Of a DNA stretch of 64,000 nt, positions 9,473 through 17,842 are shown in pieces. How positions within the stretch are numbered: position 1 is the stretch's first letter; each line of letters opens with the position of its first letter. Position numbers and translations under genes: made by a program. The notes under the pieces were generated by a model. That model made no database searches. It was given only the letters and a program-made list of their open reading frames with translations, and was not told where the DNA came from. The DNA comes from Planctomycetaceae bacterium. GTDB lineage: Bacteria; Planctomycetota; Planctomycetia; Pirellulales; Thermoguttaceae. The stretch is from the NCBI GenBank assembly GCA_012719125.1, contig JAAYAY010000321.1, positions 16,876 to 80,875 on the forward strand, read 5' to 3'.

Positions 9473-9780
9473 GGTTGTTTCCTTGTTTGCCACTTTGGTG
9501 GGACGGGGATCACGTCCAGGTGATCCTCAATCCGGCTGTTGCCCGAGACGCTTTCGGCGAGGACGCGAGCGACATGCTTCATCGAATAGGTCGACACATA
9601 CCCGCGGAGGACGATTCGGCCTTCCAGTGCCTCACAGCGAATGTGGGTTCCGGCCAACGACGGCGACGCGTCAAGGTGGGCCTGGACGACCACTGCTGTA
9701 TCGTGCAGGGAGCCGCGGAGATTTCTGCTCCCTGGTTCCATGGTTGGTCGAGGTCCTGATGTTTTTGGGTTGGCTAGCAT
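9469..9780 (-). CDS. Small BON-domain protein
   Basis: 103 aa if the ATG at 9780 is used; an internal ATG at 9741 would give 90 aa and neither ribosome binding site is strong. The core (VVQAHLDASPSLAGTHIRCEALEGRIVLRGYVSTY...DHLDVIPV) matches the BON fold: helix, then a beta strand containing G-x-V-x-L-x-G-x-V. BON domains bind phospholipids or are found in envelope proteins, but this copy has no signal peptide. Its stop overlaps the sigma factor ATG by four bases, so the two are translationally coupled. This suggests a regulatory or stress link, which is inference. Confidence 0.7.
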   Translation of the reverse strand: MLANPKTSGPRPTMEPGSRNLRGSLHDTAVVVQAHLDASPSLAGTHIRCEALEGRIVLRGYVSTYSMKHVARVLAESVSGNSRIEDHLDVIPVPPKWQTRKQP

Positions 9781-10184
9781 GGTTGGAAACGGATCAAGAC
9801 TCGTTGGCGTTTCGGTGATTCAAATCCTTTTCTTGTCATCGTCATCGTTGGGCCGATTCTAGGGTCCCGGCAGCATGTTCGAGAATCAGGAATTGCGCCC
9901 GTGTCTTTCGAGGAATATTCCCATGACTGATCGGGAAATTCCCTATGCGGCCGTTGGAACAGGACTAGCCGCCGTCTGAAATCCGGGGGCGTTACGCCTT
10001 TCCACGAAACATGTTGCGCGCTGTCGGGGAATGCCGGAAGAACGGTGGCGGCGAAGGGCTATCGATCACCTGGATCTGATCCGCCTTGCCTGCCGGAGTC
10101 CGGGGACTGTTCCGCGATTGGCTCGTGGGTATGCTGGAAACTACTGCTGAGCCGCCCCCCCTGGATTGCTGCCGAGGAAGCCCC
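9781..10184. other. Divergent intergenic region between the BON/sigma operon and the hybrid kinase gene
   Basis: About 400 bases with no supported gene. It should contain the promoters for the leftward BON-sigma operon and the rightward histidine kinase. The only structure that stands out is a pair of GGAA/TTCC palindromes at 9912-9943, listed separately. Confidence 0.4.
9912..9943. promoter_or_regulatory. Paired palindromes, possible operator
   Basis: The perfect palindrome GGAATATTCC (9912-9921) is followed by the near-perfect GGGAAATTCCC (9933-9943). Their centres are about 21-22 bases apart, two helical turns, which is the geometry expected for two dimers bound on one DNA face. The site lies in a divergent promoter region between regulatory genes. 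The protein that would bind is unknown. Confidence 0.3.
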
Positions 10185-12149
10185 ATGGAACCGACGGAAG
10201 GAAACGGATGGCCGAAGTGGCTGGCCCCGCTGGGAGTCGTGGTAATCCTGCTGGCAAGCGTTCTCCTCGCTCGCCTGCACAGTTTCCTTCTGTTTCACTG
10301 GCTGGTCGAGTTCTTCAGCATCGTGGTGGCCTTCGGCGTGTTCACGATCTTCTGGAACGCCCGGCATTTTCTCGACAACGGCTGCTTCCTGTTCGTCGGC
10401 GTCGGTTACCTGTTCGTCGGGTTGATCGATCTGCTGCACGCGCTGGCCTATGACGGAATGAGCGTTTTTGCCGTCGACGACGCCAATCTGGCTACGCAGC
10501 TCTGGCTGGCTGGACGCTTCGTTCAGGCGGCGTCGTTTCTGGCTGCTCCGCTGTTCCTGCGGCACCGCTTCGATGCCCGCGTGATTCTCGCAATTTACGC
10601 GGTGGCGGTCGCCCTGCTGCTGGCCACGATCTTGTACTGGCAAGTGTTTCCCATCTGCTACGACTCGGGCCTCACCCTGTTCAAGATCTACAGCGAGTAC
10701 GCTGTCTGTCTCGTGATGCTTGCTGCCCTGGGGTTCATGTACCAACGCCGAGAGGAACTCGATCCCCGCGTGCTCGATCTCCTGTCGGTCACGATCTGTA
10801 TCACGATCGCGTCAGAAATCGCTTTCACCTTCTACACCGACGTGACCGGCACGGCGAATCTGATCGGCCATTGTTTGAAGATGGTCGCCTCCTACGCCAT
10901 GTACGTAGCCTTCGTCGAGGTGGGACTGACCCATCCCTACTCGGTGCTGTTCCGCAACATGCGCGAGAGCGAACAGCGGCTTCGCGAAATCAACGAAACC
11001 CTCGAACAGCGCGTGGCGGAGCGGACCCTCGTCGCCGAGCAGCGGGCGATCCAACTCCGGGCGCTGGCCGCCGAACTGGCCCTGACCGAACAGCGCGAGC
11101 ACAGGCGGCTCGCCCAGATTCTTCACGATCACCTGCAACAACTCCTGGTGGCCGCCAAATTGAAAGTCGGACTGCTGAAGAAACGCGTGGAGATCGAAGA
11201 ACATCGCAGCCGGCTGGGGCGAGTCGACGAGTTGCTCGACCAGTCGATCACCGTGTCACGATCGCTGACGGTGGAACTCAGCCCGCCCGTCCTCTATGAC
11301 GCCGGGTTTCAGGCGGCCCTCCAGTGGCTGGGCCGGCGGATGCAGGAGAAACACGGGTTCTGCGTCGAGGTTGAAGCCGAATCGGACGTCGAACCGGCCA
11401 CCGAGGATCTGCGGATCTTCCTTTTCGGCGCCGTCCGCGAACTGCTGTTCAACGTGGTCAAGCACGGCGGGACCTCGGCCGCTACCGTTCGGTTGTCGGC
11501 AGCGGGCGAAAGCGACCTGCAAATCGCGGTGGAAGACCAGGGCGTCGGCATGGTTCCCGGCAGCGGCGAAGCCAACCTCTCCGAATCGGGTTTCGGCCTG
11601 TTCAGTATTCGCGAACGGTTGGAAATGCTCGGCGGCCGGCTGGAAATCTATTCGTCCGTCAATCAGGGGACGCGGATTGTCCTCACCGTACCCGGCGGCC
11701 TGGACCGCAAGAGTCATCAGCCCAGCGCTGCCGCCGCGCCCACAGAGCGGCACCCGGATGACGCCGGCGACGAAGCGGAACCGAAATCGATTCTCCGCAT
11801 TCTACTCGCCGACGACCACAAGATGTTCCGACAGGGACTGGCCAACCTGTTGCGAGAACAAGCCAATCTGGAGGTGGTCGGCGAGGCAGGCGACGGCCTG
11901 GCAGCCGTCAAACTGGCCCAGGAGCTTCGCCCCGACGTGATCGTTATGGACCTGGCCATGCCCGAACTCAACGGGATCGAGGCCACCCGCCGCGTGCGAG
12001 AGTTTCTGCCGGACGTTCGCGTAGTGGGGCTTTCGATGCACGAGGAGGACGACATGGCCCGGGCCATGCTCGACGCCGGCGCCGACGTCTATCTGCGAAA
12101 AGACGGTTCGCTGGAACGGCTCGTCGAAGCCATCCGCAACGGCGGATAA
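10185..12149 (+). CDS. Membrane hybrid histidine kinase: MASE3 sensor, HisKA_3, HATPase_c, receiver
   Basis: About 654 aa from the ATG at 10185 (GAGGAAG just upstream; an in-frame TTG start at 10086 is less likely). Residues ~15-255 are a multi-helix MASE3-type membrane sensor (LFHWLVEFFSIVVAFG, LLHALAYDGM). A short coiled coil leads to a HisKA_3 (NarX/DegS-type) domain with phospho-acceptor H314 in ILHDHLQQ. HATPase_c shows N423 in ELLFNVVKHG and the G1 box DQGVGM. The last ~120 residues are a NarL-type receiver with acidic pair D543/D544, phospho-acceptor D589 in VMDLAMPE and K639. No LuxR HTH follows, so this receiver has no DNA-binding output of its own. No partner regulator is adjacent. 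Confidence 0.9.
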   Translation: MEPTEGNGWPKWLAPLGVVVILLASVLLARLHSFLLFHWLVEFFSIVVAFGVFTIFWNARHFLDNGCFLFVGVGYLFVGLIDLLHALAYDGMSVFAVDDANLATQLWLAGRFVQAASFLAAPLFLRHRFDARVILAIYAVAVALLLATILYWQVFPICYDSGLTLFKIYSEYAVCLVMLAALGFMYQRREELDPRVLDLLSVTICITIASEIAFTFYTDVTGTANLIGHCLKMVASYAMYVAFVEVGLTHPYSVLFRNMRESEQRLREINETLEQRVAERTLVAEQRAIQLRALAAELALTEQREHRRLAQILHDHLQQLLVAAKLKVGLLKKRVEIEEHRSRLGRVDELLDQSITVSRSLTVELSPPVLYDAGFQAALQWLGRRMQEKHGFCVEVEAESDVEPATEDLRIFLFGAVRELLFNVVKHGGTSAATVRLSAAGESDLQIAVEDQGVGMVPGSGEANLSESGFGLFSIRERLEMLGGRLEIYSSVNQGTRIVLTVPGGLDRKSHQPSAAAAPTERHPDDAGDEAEPKSILRILLADDHKMFRQGLANLLREQANLEVVGEAGDGLAAVKLAQELRPDVIVMDLAMPELNGIEATRRVREFLPDVRVVGLSMHEEDDMARAMLDAGADVYLRKDGSLERLVEAIRNGG

Positions 12150-12192
12150 CCGACGCTCTTGGCCGTGGAGCCTGCCTCGTACGGGAACAGAT

Positions 12193-12210
12193 CGCCGGTC
12201 CGCACCGGCG
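12193..12210 (+). terminator. Short hairpin after the hybrid kinase
   Basis: A 7-bp perfect stem CGCCGGT/ACCGGCG with a 4-base loop lies about 45 bases after the kinase stop. There is no T-run, so an intrinsic terminator role is doubtful. Confidence 0.3.
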
Positions 12211-12228
12211 GTTCGCCTGCCCCATCAC

Positions 12229-12257
12229 TTTACACCCGGCCCAGCTTCGGCCATACT
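12229..12257 (+). promoter_or_regulatory. Candidate sigma-70 promoter for the DUF1559 gene
   Basis: TTTACA (12229-12234) and CATACT (12252-12257) are separated by exactly 17 bases and end about 42 bases before the GTG start at 12300. Matches to consensus are five of six and four of six. Confidence 0.4.
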
Positions 12258-12299
12258 GGAACATGAGGGTGAACTTGCCATAGACGCGAGGTGTTCGCC

Positions 12300-13226
12300 G
12301 TGAGCGATTCCGAGCCTAGGCGGCCTGTCGTCAGGAAGCCGAAGCGGCGTTTCCAGTTCGGCGTGAAGACGTTGCTGACGCTGCCGGTCTACGTGGCCGG
12401 CTTCTGTGCCGTCGGCGTGTGGTTCGGTTGGCCCCTGGCTGTTCTCAGCCTGACGATACCGGTCGTGATCCTCTGCCGCCGCTACGATGCCACGCTCGTG
12501 GAGACCGCTACTCTGGTGGTCGTCCTGGGAATGCTTTCCGCCTTGGTATTGCCGCCCGTCAGCACAGGCCACCCTTCCCGACGAAGATCAACCTGTATCG
12601 ACAACCTCAGCGTAATCGGCAGAACGATACTCCGGTACGAGGCCGAAACCGGCCAACTGCCGCCGCCGTGGACCGCAGACGAGAGCGGGCAGCCGTTGGC
12701 CAGTTGGCGGACGATGATACTCCATTACCTGGCCCGCACCGAGATCTACGTTCACTACCGACTCGCCGAACCGTGGAACAGTCCGAGCAACTCCGAACTC
12801 GCACGTCTCACTCTCCGCATCTATCAATGTCCTGACGATCCCCAGGCGTCTCCAAACCGCACCAGCTACCTGGCGGTCGTCGGTCCCGGCACGGTCTGGT
12901 CGACGGAAGAACGGGTGCGGCTCGCCGATATCGACGATCCGAGCCGCACGATCCTGCTCGTGGAAGTCGCGGCATCGGGCGTGTGCTGGGCCGAACCCCG
13001 TGATCTTACCCTTGAAGAAGCCCTGCAAGGGATCAACCCGCCGGGCGGCGGTGGAATATCGAGCCGTCATCGGGGCGGCGTGAACGTTCTCTTTGCAGAT
13101 GGGCATGTGGAGTTCTTGAGCGATCGGACGACGCCGGAAGAATTGCGGGGTCTCCTGACGTTTGAGAAGGCACCGATTGTCGGTAGACGCGGCGGTTCCG
13201 AGGGAACTTCTGAAAAAGGTCGTTAG
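12300..13226 (+). CDS. DUF1559 (H-X9-DG) pseudopilin-related protein
   Basis: About 308 aa from a GTG at 12300, chosen because GAGG lies 8 bases upstream; an earlier GTG at 12291 is in frame. The N-terminus is basic and followed by two hydrophobic stretches (LLTLPVYVAGFCAVGVWFG and an adjoining segment), then a third (LVVVLGMLSALVLPPV) in the pseudopilin-helix position. A classical prepilin peptidase motif is not clear. The C-terminal half carries the DUF1559 signature H-X9-DG in SRHRGGVNVLFADGHVEFL. This family is hugely expanded in planctomycetes and thought to be envelope or surface protein; its function is unknown. It stands alone between a kinase and a phosphoesterase. Confidence 0.75.
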   Translation: MSDSEPRRPVVRKPKRRFQFGVKTLLTLPVYVAGFCAVGVWFGWPLAVLSLTIPVVILCRRYDATLVETATLVVVLGMLSALVLPPVSTGHPSRRRSTCIDNLSVIGRTILRYEAETGQLPPPWTADESGQPLASWRTMILHYLARTEIYVHYRLAEPWNSPSNSELARLTLRIYQCPDDPQASPNRTSYLAVVGPGTVWSTEERVRLADIDDPSRTILLVEVAASGVCWAEPRDLTLEEALQGINPPGGGGISSRHRGGVNVLFADGHVEFLSDRTTPEELRGLLTFEKAPIVGRRGGSEGTSEKGR

Positions 13227-13431
13227 GCACCGTTGGAGCAGCATGGAATGGCCTCGTCTACGGCAGCAGGTTAAGCGAGGGATGGGATGATCGCGGGGTC
13301 TTGATGCCGCTGTCGCGGTCAAAACCATATTTCCACGTATCACGCAAGGCCATTTGCGCCTTCTGCGTACGAGACGGCGACTGGAACTCCCGGGCGGGTC
13401 GGATTATCATGCGGACTATGGAGAAAATCGC

Positions 13432-14484
13432 ATGATGATCAAGAGATTCTGCCGGCTTGTCGCGGTCCTGTTTCTGCTCTCACTGTCGATCGGGTCGTTG
13501 GCGGCCGAGGAACGGCTGACGGCGGCGCCGGAGGGATCGTTCAGCGTGGTGCTGATCCCCGACACGCAGGCCTATCACGGCGCCGACACCAAGGCCCAGC
13601 CCGACAGCACCGATCGGGTGACCAACCGGATCTTCGACGCTCACGTGCGGTGGATCGCCGGCAATATCGATCGGCAGAACATCGCGTTCGTCAGCCACGT
13701 GGGCGACATCGTCGACAAGAACGTTCCCAGCCAATGGGAGGTCGCCCGGGCGTGCATGGACGTGCTGCACGGCAAGGTCCCCTACGGAATCTCGGTCGGC
13801 AACCACGACATGACCTCGAAAGGCGACTCGTCCCTGTTTCAGGAGTACTTCCCGCGAGCGCGATTCGAAGGGCTCGACTGGTATGGCGGCAGCTACGGAG
13901 GCTCGCCGCGCGATCCGCAGGTCTCGGGCAACAACGCCAACAGCTTTCAGCTATTCTCGGCCGGCGGAATGGACTTTCTGTTCCTGCACCTGGAGTGCAA
14001 CGCACCGGACGACGTGCTCCAGTGGGCCAACGGCGTCCTGGACGAACACCCGCAGCGTCGGGCGATGATCACCACGCACATGGGTTGGGGGCCGGCGGAG
14101 AAGCCCAAGAGCAACGAGGAGTTCCTCTCTGCGCCGAAAGGCCGCATGCGGTGGTTGAAGATTCACGGCAAGCGGGGTAACACGCCTCAGCAGATGTGGG
14201 AGAAGTGTTACTGCAAGCACGAAAACCTGTTTGCGGTCTTTTCGGGCGATCAGAGCCGGACCCAGGCGATCCGTGCGGCCACGCCCGGCGATCGCGGCAA
14301 CGTCGTGCACGAACTCCTTCAGGATTACAGCACGGGCTGGCTGCGGCTCTATCGATTTCTGCCCGCCGACGACTGCATTCGCGTGTTCACCTTCGACCCG
14401 AACACGGAAGAGCTTTGCGAGGGAACGGATCGAGTTCCCAACAAGGGAGAACACCAGTTCGCGATCGCTTACGACATGGACTAA
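13432..14484 (+). CDS. Secreted calcineurin-like metallophosphoesterase
   Basis: About 350 aa from the ATG at 13432 (GGAG upstream). Residues 1-25 are a signal peptide (ending SLAAEE). Metal-binding motifs occur in the right order: PDTQAY near residue 46, SHVGDIVDKN (GDxxD box), SVGNHDMTS (GNHD box), and ITTHMGWG with a metal-ligand His. The fold hydrolyses phosphomono- or diesters with two divalent metals. Export implies an extracellular or periplasmic substrate such as a nucleotide or phospholipid headgroup, which I cannot specify. It is convergent with the TIM-barrel gene 18 bases away. Confidence 0.85.
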   Translation: MMIKRFCRLVAVLFLLSLSIGSLAAEERLTAAPEGSFSVVLIPDTQAYHGADTKAQPDSTDRVTNRIFDAHVRWIAGNIDRQNIAFVSHVGDIVDKNVPSQWEVARACMDVLHGKVPYGISVGNHDMTSKGDSSLFQEYFPRARFEGLDWYGGSYGGSPRDPQVSGNNANSFQLFSAGGMDFLFLHLECNAPDDVLQWANGVLDEHPQRRAMITTHMGWGPAEKPKSNEEFLSAPKGRMRWLKIHGKRGNTPQQMWEKCYCKHENLFAVFSGDQSRTQAIRAATPGDRGNVVHELLQDYSTGWLRLYRFLPADDCIRVFTFDPNTEELCEGTDRVPNKGEHQFAIAYDMD

Positions 14485-14502
14485 GGGACGACTGGCACAA
14501 AC

Positions 14503-15390
14503 CTATTGCTTGTTCGTTTCTCGCGGCGTCTGCCAGGATTTCCAGGTCTTCATCGATCTGGTGAGATGTTCGCGGGTGTCGTCGGGGATGCCATAGCACA
14601 TCAGTCCGACGGGACCACGGTAGTCAATGTCCCTCAGAACGCCCAGTAATGCCCGGTTGTCGAAATCGCCCCGGTCGAGGGGTTGGATCAGGCCGTTCGT
14701 CCAGGCGTTGGAGCCAAGCTGGGCGCCGTTGATGGTCACGGCAAAGATTCGCTCGGCGTTTTCGCGGAGCACGGTGCGATAGTCCTTGTCGCCGTCGACC
14801 TTGAGCCAGTGGCAGAGGTTGAAGTTGACGCCCACATTCGGCCGGTCGACCTTCTTGACCACTTCGAGTGCAAACAAGAGGCTTTCCGTCCAGTCGTTGA
14901 CATGGTGGTAGATGGAGATGCGCAAGTCGGACCCGGCGGCCACGTCGCCCAGTTCGCGGAGGATCTCGACGGCCCGGTCCATGCCCTTGGGATCGCCGGG
15001 CGGAAGGCCGCGGATCAGAACGGCGACAGTGACGGGCCGTCCCTTGAGTTTGGCGATCGCTTCGGGCATGCGCGGGTCGTAGGCCGCCTTGGCCGGGTCG
15101 AGGTTGACCGTCGTGTGGACGAGGTGGAGTTCCAGTCCGGCCTCGTCCAATGCACGGAGGTTCTTATCCATCTCCTCGCCGAACCACAGGGGGTAGCCGG
15201 CGCCGTCGAAACCCAGCTCTTTGAGCAATCTGGCCTGATCGGGAATCGAGGGATTGGGCACAGCCGGCAGATCCATGCAGAAGCCGTAAAGCTTGGGCAA
15301 GGAGGTCTGCTCCTCTTGGGCCCGGGCAGATTGTCCGAAAACCGCGACGGCGACGATTGCTGTTGGCAGGAGTATGTGACGGCAAAGCAT
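14503..15390 (-). CDS. Exported sugar phosphate isomerase/epimerase-like TIM-barrel protein
   Basis: 295 aa with a signal peptide (residues 1-24, cleavage near ARAQEE) and GGAG at 7 bases from the ATG. The body matches the xylose isomerase-like AP-endonuclease-2 TIM barrel: LKELGFDGAGYPLWF near the N-terminus, LHLVHTTVNLD, ISIYHHVNDW, NVGVNFNLCHWLKVDGD and GPVGLMCYGI. Members isomerise or epimerise sugars or cyclitols with a divalent metal, but exported planctomycete members are uncharacterised. A second, Tat-exported member lies at 48062-49012. Confidence 0.8.
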   Translation of the reverse strand: MLCRHILLPTAIVAVAVFGQSARAQEEQTSLPKLYGFCMDLPAVPNPSIPDQARLLKELGFDGAGYPLWFGEEMDKNLRALDEAGLELHLVHTTVNLDPAKAAYDPRMPEAIAKLKGRPVTVAVLIRGLPPGDPKGMDRAVEILRELGDVAAGSDLRISIYHHVNDWTESLLFALEVVKKVDRPNVGVNFNLCHWLKVDGDKDYRTVLRENAERIFAVTINGAQLGSNAWTNGLIQPLDRGDFDNRALLGVLRDIDYRGPVGLMCYGIPDDTREHLTRSMKTWKSWQTPRETNKQ

Positions 15391-15791
15391 GGGGCAACTC
15401 CAACTTCCAGAGTGAGCGGCAGAATCCGTGGCAATCGCAGGGGCTGTGCAGAGGCTGCTATCAGACTAACAATCGAGGCGATTGAATTCAATGAATGGGA
15501 GACAGACAACCGCTCAAAGCTCATTGCTCACGGCTCAAAGCTCCTTTTCGGCCCCATTCCGGCCTCATTCCCGCGGCTGCCCGGGCATCCGGCACTCTGG
15601 GTGGCATCGCCGGGGGTCTATAACGCACTCTGTCCTATCAAGCAACCGGTCTGAGTCTCTGAGGAGCGACTTCGCCGCTCTTGAGATAGACAGGTAGCGT
15701 TCTGGGTTCGTAGATGGTAAATTAAGACTACTATTGCTGACGGTTTGGATGCCTCTTCTTTCAACGGCGTACTCAACGGAAGTCTGCCGTC
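15391..15791. other. Intergenic region with GCTCAAAGCTC repeat fragment
   Basis: Divergent gap of about 400 bases. Around 15513-15546 is a short repeat built from GCTCAAAGCTC and GCTCATTGCTCACGG, the same vocabulary as the inverted repeat at 37703-37800, so probably a relic of that element family. No gene or confident promoter was seen in the rest. Confidence 0.45.
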
Positions 15792-17096
15792 ATGAACGAC
15801 TTCGACGGTCTGTTGGCTCAAGTCCGCGAGACGAGTATCCATAGGGCGACGACTACCGAGACGTACGCTGAACTCTATCGGCAACTGCTGTGCGATTCCC
15901 TGCAGCACAATGCGTCGCATATCCACTTGCATTGTTCTCCGACCGAATTGGTCATTCGGTACCGAGTGCTCGACAAACTGCGACTGCGCGCCATCCTGCC
16001 CGTCGAAGCCTCCGATGGCCTGTATAAGGCGATCAAGCAGCAATTTCATCTCGACCAATTCGAGCGCCGGCGCACACAGGATGGACGAACCGTCTATCAA
16101 GCGGAAGGTGGCAAGCGATCGATTCGCGTGTCGATTATCTATGCGTTACACGGCCCCGCCGGTGTCCTGGCCTGGGAAAAGCACGACCAGAAGTGCCTTC
16201 AACTTCACGAATTGGGGCTTCTGGCCGACCAGGAAGCTCTCTTCAATCAGATGCTTCGGCATCGACGAGGGTTTCTCGTCGTTTCGGGATATGGTCGGGC
16301 GGGCCGGCGGACCCTCGGGCACGCGGCACTCCTGGCGGCTAAAAGCGACGGACGAGAAGTTCTGTCCCTTGAATGGGGGCCGAGCCGTCCCTTGCCTGGA
16401 ATCCTCCAGTGCGACGTAAGCGGCCCATCCGGCGTTAGCCAGTTGGACTGGATTCTGGCTGCCTTGCGCCGAAGGCCGGACGCCGTCTTCATTGAATACG
16501 CCGGAAACCAGGATACGATTGGCGAGCTGATTGCGGCGGCGCGAGGCAGTTGTCTTGTGGTGGTGTCTATGGAACGAGGCTTCGAGCACCTGATCGACTA
16601 TCTGCGATGTAAAGCGATTCCGCGATCGGTGTCGACGCAAGCTGTGTTGGGGGGTGTTGGGCAGCGTCTCATACCGCGTGTCTGCTCCAATTGCACAACG
16701 ATCTACACGCCCAAGGACTCGGAACTCCGACAACTGAGGATTCGTTGCGAGGCCCCGTCGAGGCTTTCCTTTGCACGAGGGACGGGCTGTTCGGAGTGCC
16801 GGGGGACCGGTCGCAGCGGATTCGTCGGCGTACACGAAGTTGCGGTGATGAACGACGATCTGCGAACCATGTTTCTCCAAAAGAGTCCGCCGGAGGCTAT
16901 TCGTCAACATTTGCTCGATCGCGGTATGACGACGTACTATGAGTCGACCATTCAGAAGCTGGTTGCGCGAGAAATCGCAAGCACCGCAGCCGTTGCGTAT
17001 TGCCAGCATCTCTGGCGAGAGCTAAAGGGTTGGATCACGGTCGACCCAGACTCAGGACTAGCGAGACGGACCGATCGGTCGGATCTCGAGCACTGA
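15792..17096 (+). CDS. GspE/PilB-like secretion ATPase paralogue with degenerate nucleotide-binding motifs
   Basis: 434 aa, collinear with the core of GspE/PilB: ASHIHLHCSPTELVIRYRVL (N2 domain), the RTQDGR block, LHELGL, the P-loop position, the Walker B position, VGQRLIPRVCSNC and the second zinc half GTGCSECRGTG, with VGVHEV after it. Every catalytic motif is altered. Walker A reads GYGRAGRRTL, with Arg at 172 instead of the Lys; the Asp box reads LEWGPSR; the Walker B region reads FIEYAGNQDT without GEIRD; and the His box STLH is VSME. The N1 domain is absent. The four-Cys zinc site and overall fold are kept, so it is probably expressed but cannot hydrolyse ATP normally. It is likely a regulatory or structural pseudo-ATPase. 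A STAS gene follows after about 100 bases. Confidence 0.82.
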   Translation: MNDFDGLLAQVRETSIHRATTTETYAELYRQLLCDSLQHNASHIHLHCSPTELVIRYRVLDKLRLRAILPVEASDGLYKAIKQQFHLDQFERRRTQDGRTVYQAEGGKRSIRVSIIYALHGPAGVLAWEKHDQKCLQLHELGLLADQEALFNQMLRHRRGFLVVSGYGRAGRRTLGHAALLAAKSDGREVLSLEWGPSRPLPGILQCDVSGPSGVSQLDWILAALRRRPDAVFIEYAGNQDTIGELIAAARGSCLVVVSMERGFEHLIDYLRCKAIPRSVSTQAVLGGVGQRLIPRVCSNCTTIYTPKDSELRQLRIRCEAPSRLSFARGTGCSECRGTGRSGFVGVHEVAVMNDDLRTMFLQKSPPEAIRQHLLDRGMTTYYESTIQKLVAREIASTAAVAYCQHLWRELKGWITVDPDSGLARRTDRSDLEH

Positions 17097-17197
17097 CGTC
17101 AAAAGAGATTGAGGCACCGCAGAGGTGTTGACGGCGACCTGCCGTTCGGGTTGTGGATACGCATCTGGCGGCGCAGGTGCAAAGGGGGTGCCGATCG

Positions 17198-17608
17198 ATG
17201 GATGACCAGCGACGGTATGAGCGAGTCCGAATCGAGGACCAACACGCGGCCTTGGTGGTCTATTTCAACAGTTCCAGGATCGATTGCGGAGCGGAGCTTG
17301 AAGAAACCGGCAGGGAACTGGTGGCAATCGTCGAGGTGGCGGCGAGCATGCGCAGGCCCATGCTGTTGAGTTTTCGCGGTGTCGAGAGTATTTCGTCGGC
17401 ACTTGTCGGCAAGCTGATCATCGTTCACAAGAAAGCGAAAACCGCGGGTGTCGCATGGCGCCTGTGCGAAGCGTCTCCTCCCGTTGCCGAGGTATTCCGC
17501 AGGAGTTGGCCGGGTGACGGTCCGGCGGGCGTGTTCGCAGTGCCCAAGCCGCCACCCAGAACTGACGGTGGAAGGGCGTATCCGGAGTACGACGACGAGG
17601 ACGCTTGA
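17198..17608 (+). CDS. STAS-domain protein (anti-sigma-factor-antagonist-like)
   Basis: 136 aa from the ATG at 17198, with a GGGGG purine run about 9 bases upstream; an in-frame GTG at 17153 is less likely. The pattern ALVVYFNSSRID...LVAIVEVAASMRRPMLLSFRGVESISSALVGKLIIVHKKAKTAG fits a STAS domain: beta strand, helix, beta strand, then the loop where SpoIIAA carries the phospho-Ser, here ESISSAL with S-S in the expected place. An acidic, Pro-rich tail ends the protein. It follows the pseudo-GspE gene on the same strand, so the two may form an operon. Partner kinase or sigma factor is unknown. Confidence 0.65.
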   Translation: MDDQRRYERVRIEDQHAALVVYFNSSRIDCGAELEETGRELVAIVEVAASMRRPMLLSFRGVESISSALVGKLIIVHKKAKTAGVAWRLCEASPPVAEVFRRSWPGDGPAGVFAVPKPPPRTDGGRAYPEYDDEDA

Positions 17609-17641
17609 CGCCGGCATCATGCGTTGGCAGAAGGTTGGCTG

Positions 17642-17842
17642 CTACGGCTCCTCGACGCCGCTGTCGCCGGCCGGTTCTTCCGCCTGCGGGTGCGTCGCGT
17701 CGTATTCGTCGTAGAGCGTGCTCGGACACTCCTCTTCGACGCCGCAGCTTGGACAGACCATGCGGATGAGATCGGAACTGCTGAGCTTGAGATGGTTCCG
17801 CTCGCACATCTCAATCAGTTCGTGCAGGTGTTTGCAGGGCAT
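17642..17842 (-). CDS. Small conserved protein with a CxxC motif
   Basis: 66 aa from the only ATG in frame (17842). The sequence begins MPCKHLHELIEMCERNHL and contains SSDLIRMVCPSCGVEEECP, so three or four Cys residues could bind a metal. The tail is very acidic. I have the impression of a short protein widely conserved in planctomycetes, but its function is unknown and the family name is not known to me. It is convergent with the STAS gene. Confidence 0.6.
   Translation of the reverse strand: MPCKHLHELIEMCERNHLKLSSSDLIRMVCPSCGVEEECPSTLYDEYDATHPQAEEPAGDSGVEEP

Noticed and set aside
10086..10184. Upstream TTG start for the hybrid kinase
   Set aside because: The ATG at 10185 has GAGGAAG upstream and starts next to the first membrane helix; the extension is unlike a kinase N-terminus.
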